Source of the DNA: Temnopleurus reevesii
Lineage: Eukaryota; Echinodermata; Echinoidea; Temnopleuroida; Temnopleuridae
Assembly: GCA_036244855.1 (NCBI GenBank)
Contig: BQKZ01001487.1
Coordinates: 10,938-74,937 of the forward strand
Reading direction: 5' to 3'
Length of the DNA: 64,000 bases
Positions 63,401-64,000 of the stretch are shown one piece after another (positions within the stretch are counted from its first letter, which is position 1; each line of letters opens with the position of its first letter). Both the position numbers and the translations under genes were made by a program. Below the pieces are notes generated by a model, which had not been told where the DNA came from, did not search any database, and saw nothing but the letters and a program-made list of their open reading frames with translations.

Positions 63401-64000
63401 ATGACACTAGCAATGATTTGCTGCAGATATTTTGAGAACAGCAGCAAAATTAAATAATAGAAACAGACAGTGAAATTATCCCCCCCCCCAAAAAAAAAAA
63501 ATAGGAGTGATCACTTTTGGTTTTTTATTGCAATATTGGAGCAAATAAGAAGCATAGTTCAGGTATTTTAATAGTTTTCTTCTCACATTTGATCCCCCTT
63601 CATTTTTTTAACCCATAAGATTTGATCACAAAGTTTGCCAAAGTCAGTGAGTAAGTGCACATGAGCTATGACTTGAGACTTGTCACACTTTATGATTAAT
63701 CTGAATTATTGGGATCAAGTTATTTTGGTGTCTAATGTTCATAAGAATCTTAGGAAGTGGGAATTACTTGCTCGGAAATCTCTCATAATCAAGAAGATTT
63801 AGGCTACAAAAGTGCTCCACTCCATCTCTCGGAAAACCCTATTAGAAGATATCTGCAAGTTGTAGAGGTATACCCAGACATTATTATTGTGAATATGCTG
63901 CAATGAGAAGAAAATCATTTTTGTTTTGTAAGAAAGGGGGTTTTAGTAGGTCAATGAACTTGCGTGTTTGTCTGTAAATGTTACAAGGATGAAATAGATC
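60416..64000 (+). other. Meis: Meis intron after the helix-3 split codon, continuing beyond the window
   Basis: It begins with GTAAGT. I searched for an acceptor followed by G and a FINARRR reading and saw none, so this intron is at least 3.6 kb. It holds a GC-richer block near 61330-61620, a duplicated ~78-bp segment (62433-62510 and 62757-62836) and a C/A homopolymer junction near 63480-63500. No coding exon or RNA gene was recognised. Confidence 0.85.
62433..62836. repeat. Pair of ~78-bp direct repeats 324 bp apart
   Basis: Segments 62433-62510 and 62757-62836 share TTTCAAGATATCGCA (62452 and 62776), then TACA, CCTTT and ATTGAA. Before these they share TTTAGGCG or TCTAGGTA, and after them a loosely similar tail to TTCCCC or CCGTCCCC. 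The intervening DNA is not part of the match. The repeat family is unknown. Confidence 0.7.

Overview
The window is animal nuclear DNA, AT-rich and almost entirely intronic. It carries part of one recognisable protein-coding gene, a MEIS/homothorax-class TALE homeobox gene on the + strand (called Meis here). Three consecutive coding exons are visible: 25760-25955 (Gly/Ser/Pro-rich linker), 56148-56296 (acidic stretch, homeodomain N-terminal arm and helix 1) and 60339-60415 (TALE loop, helix 2 and the start of helix 3, ending inside the Trp48 codon). All three have consensus AG/GT borders and join in frame (phases 0-1, 1-0, 0-2). The exons for the N-terminal MEIS/PKNOX domain and for the end of helix 3 plus the C-terminus were not found. 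They are presumed to lie before position 1 and after 64000.

Organism: the very long introns, the low GC content and a tRNA-headed SINE at 21031-21316 that closely resembles elements I remember from sea urchin genomes suggest an echinoderm, probably an echinoid. This is inference. A lancelet, hemichordate or mollusc is not excluded.

Layout: 1-25759 is intron (possibly with upstream flank) holding purine tracts, several GC/CpG-rich blocks, the SINE and a six-copy ~143-bp tandem array (22425-23245). The linker exon follows. The 30.2-kb intron 25956-56147 holds a ~1.3-kb 15-bp minisatellite with a higher-order duplication (28308-29590), a CA-rich compound repeat (37604-37930), smaller tandem duplications, a fold-back element with ~120-bp arms (45268-45515) and a ~980-bp block present twice (33108-34088 and 47282-48259). 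The second copy is bounded exactly by single N characters, which looks like a misplaced allelic contig rather than biology. The 4.0-kb intron 56297-60338 splits the homeobox and contains a ~400-bp polypyrimidine tract. The last 3.6 kb is intron with one dispersed duplication.

I found no other gene, tRNA, rRNA, CRISPR array or intact transposon, and no convincing new multi-gene system. The observations most worth checking are the N-bounded duplicate, a start codon plus splice donor inside it that is phase-compatible with the homeobox exon, the fold-back element and the complex minisatellite.
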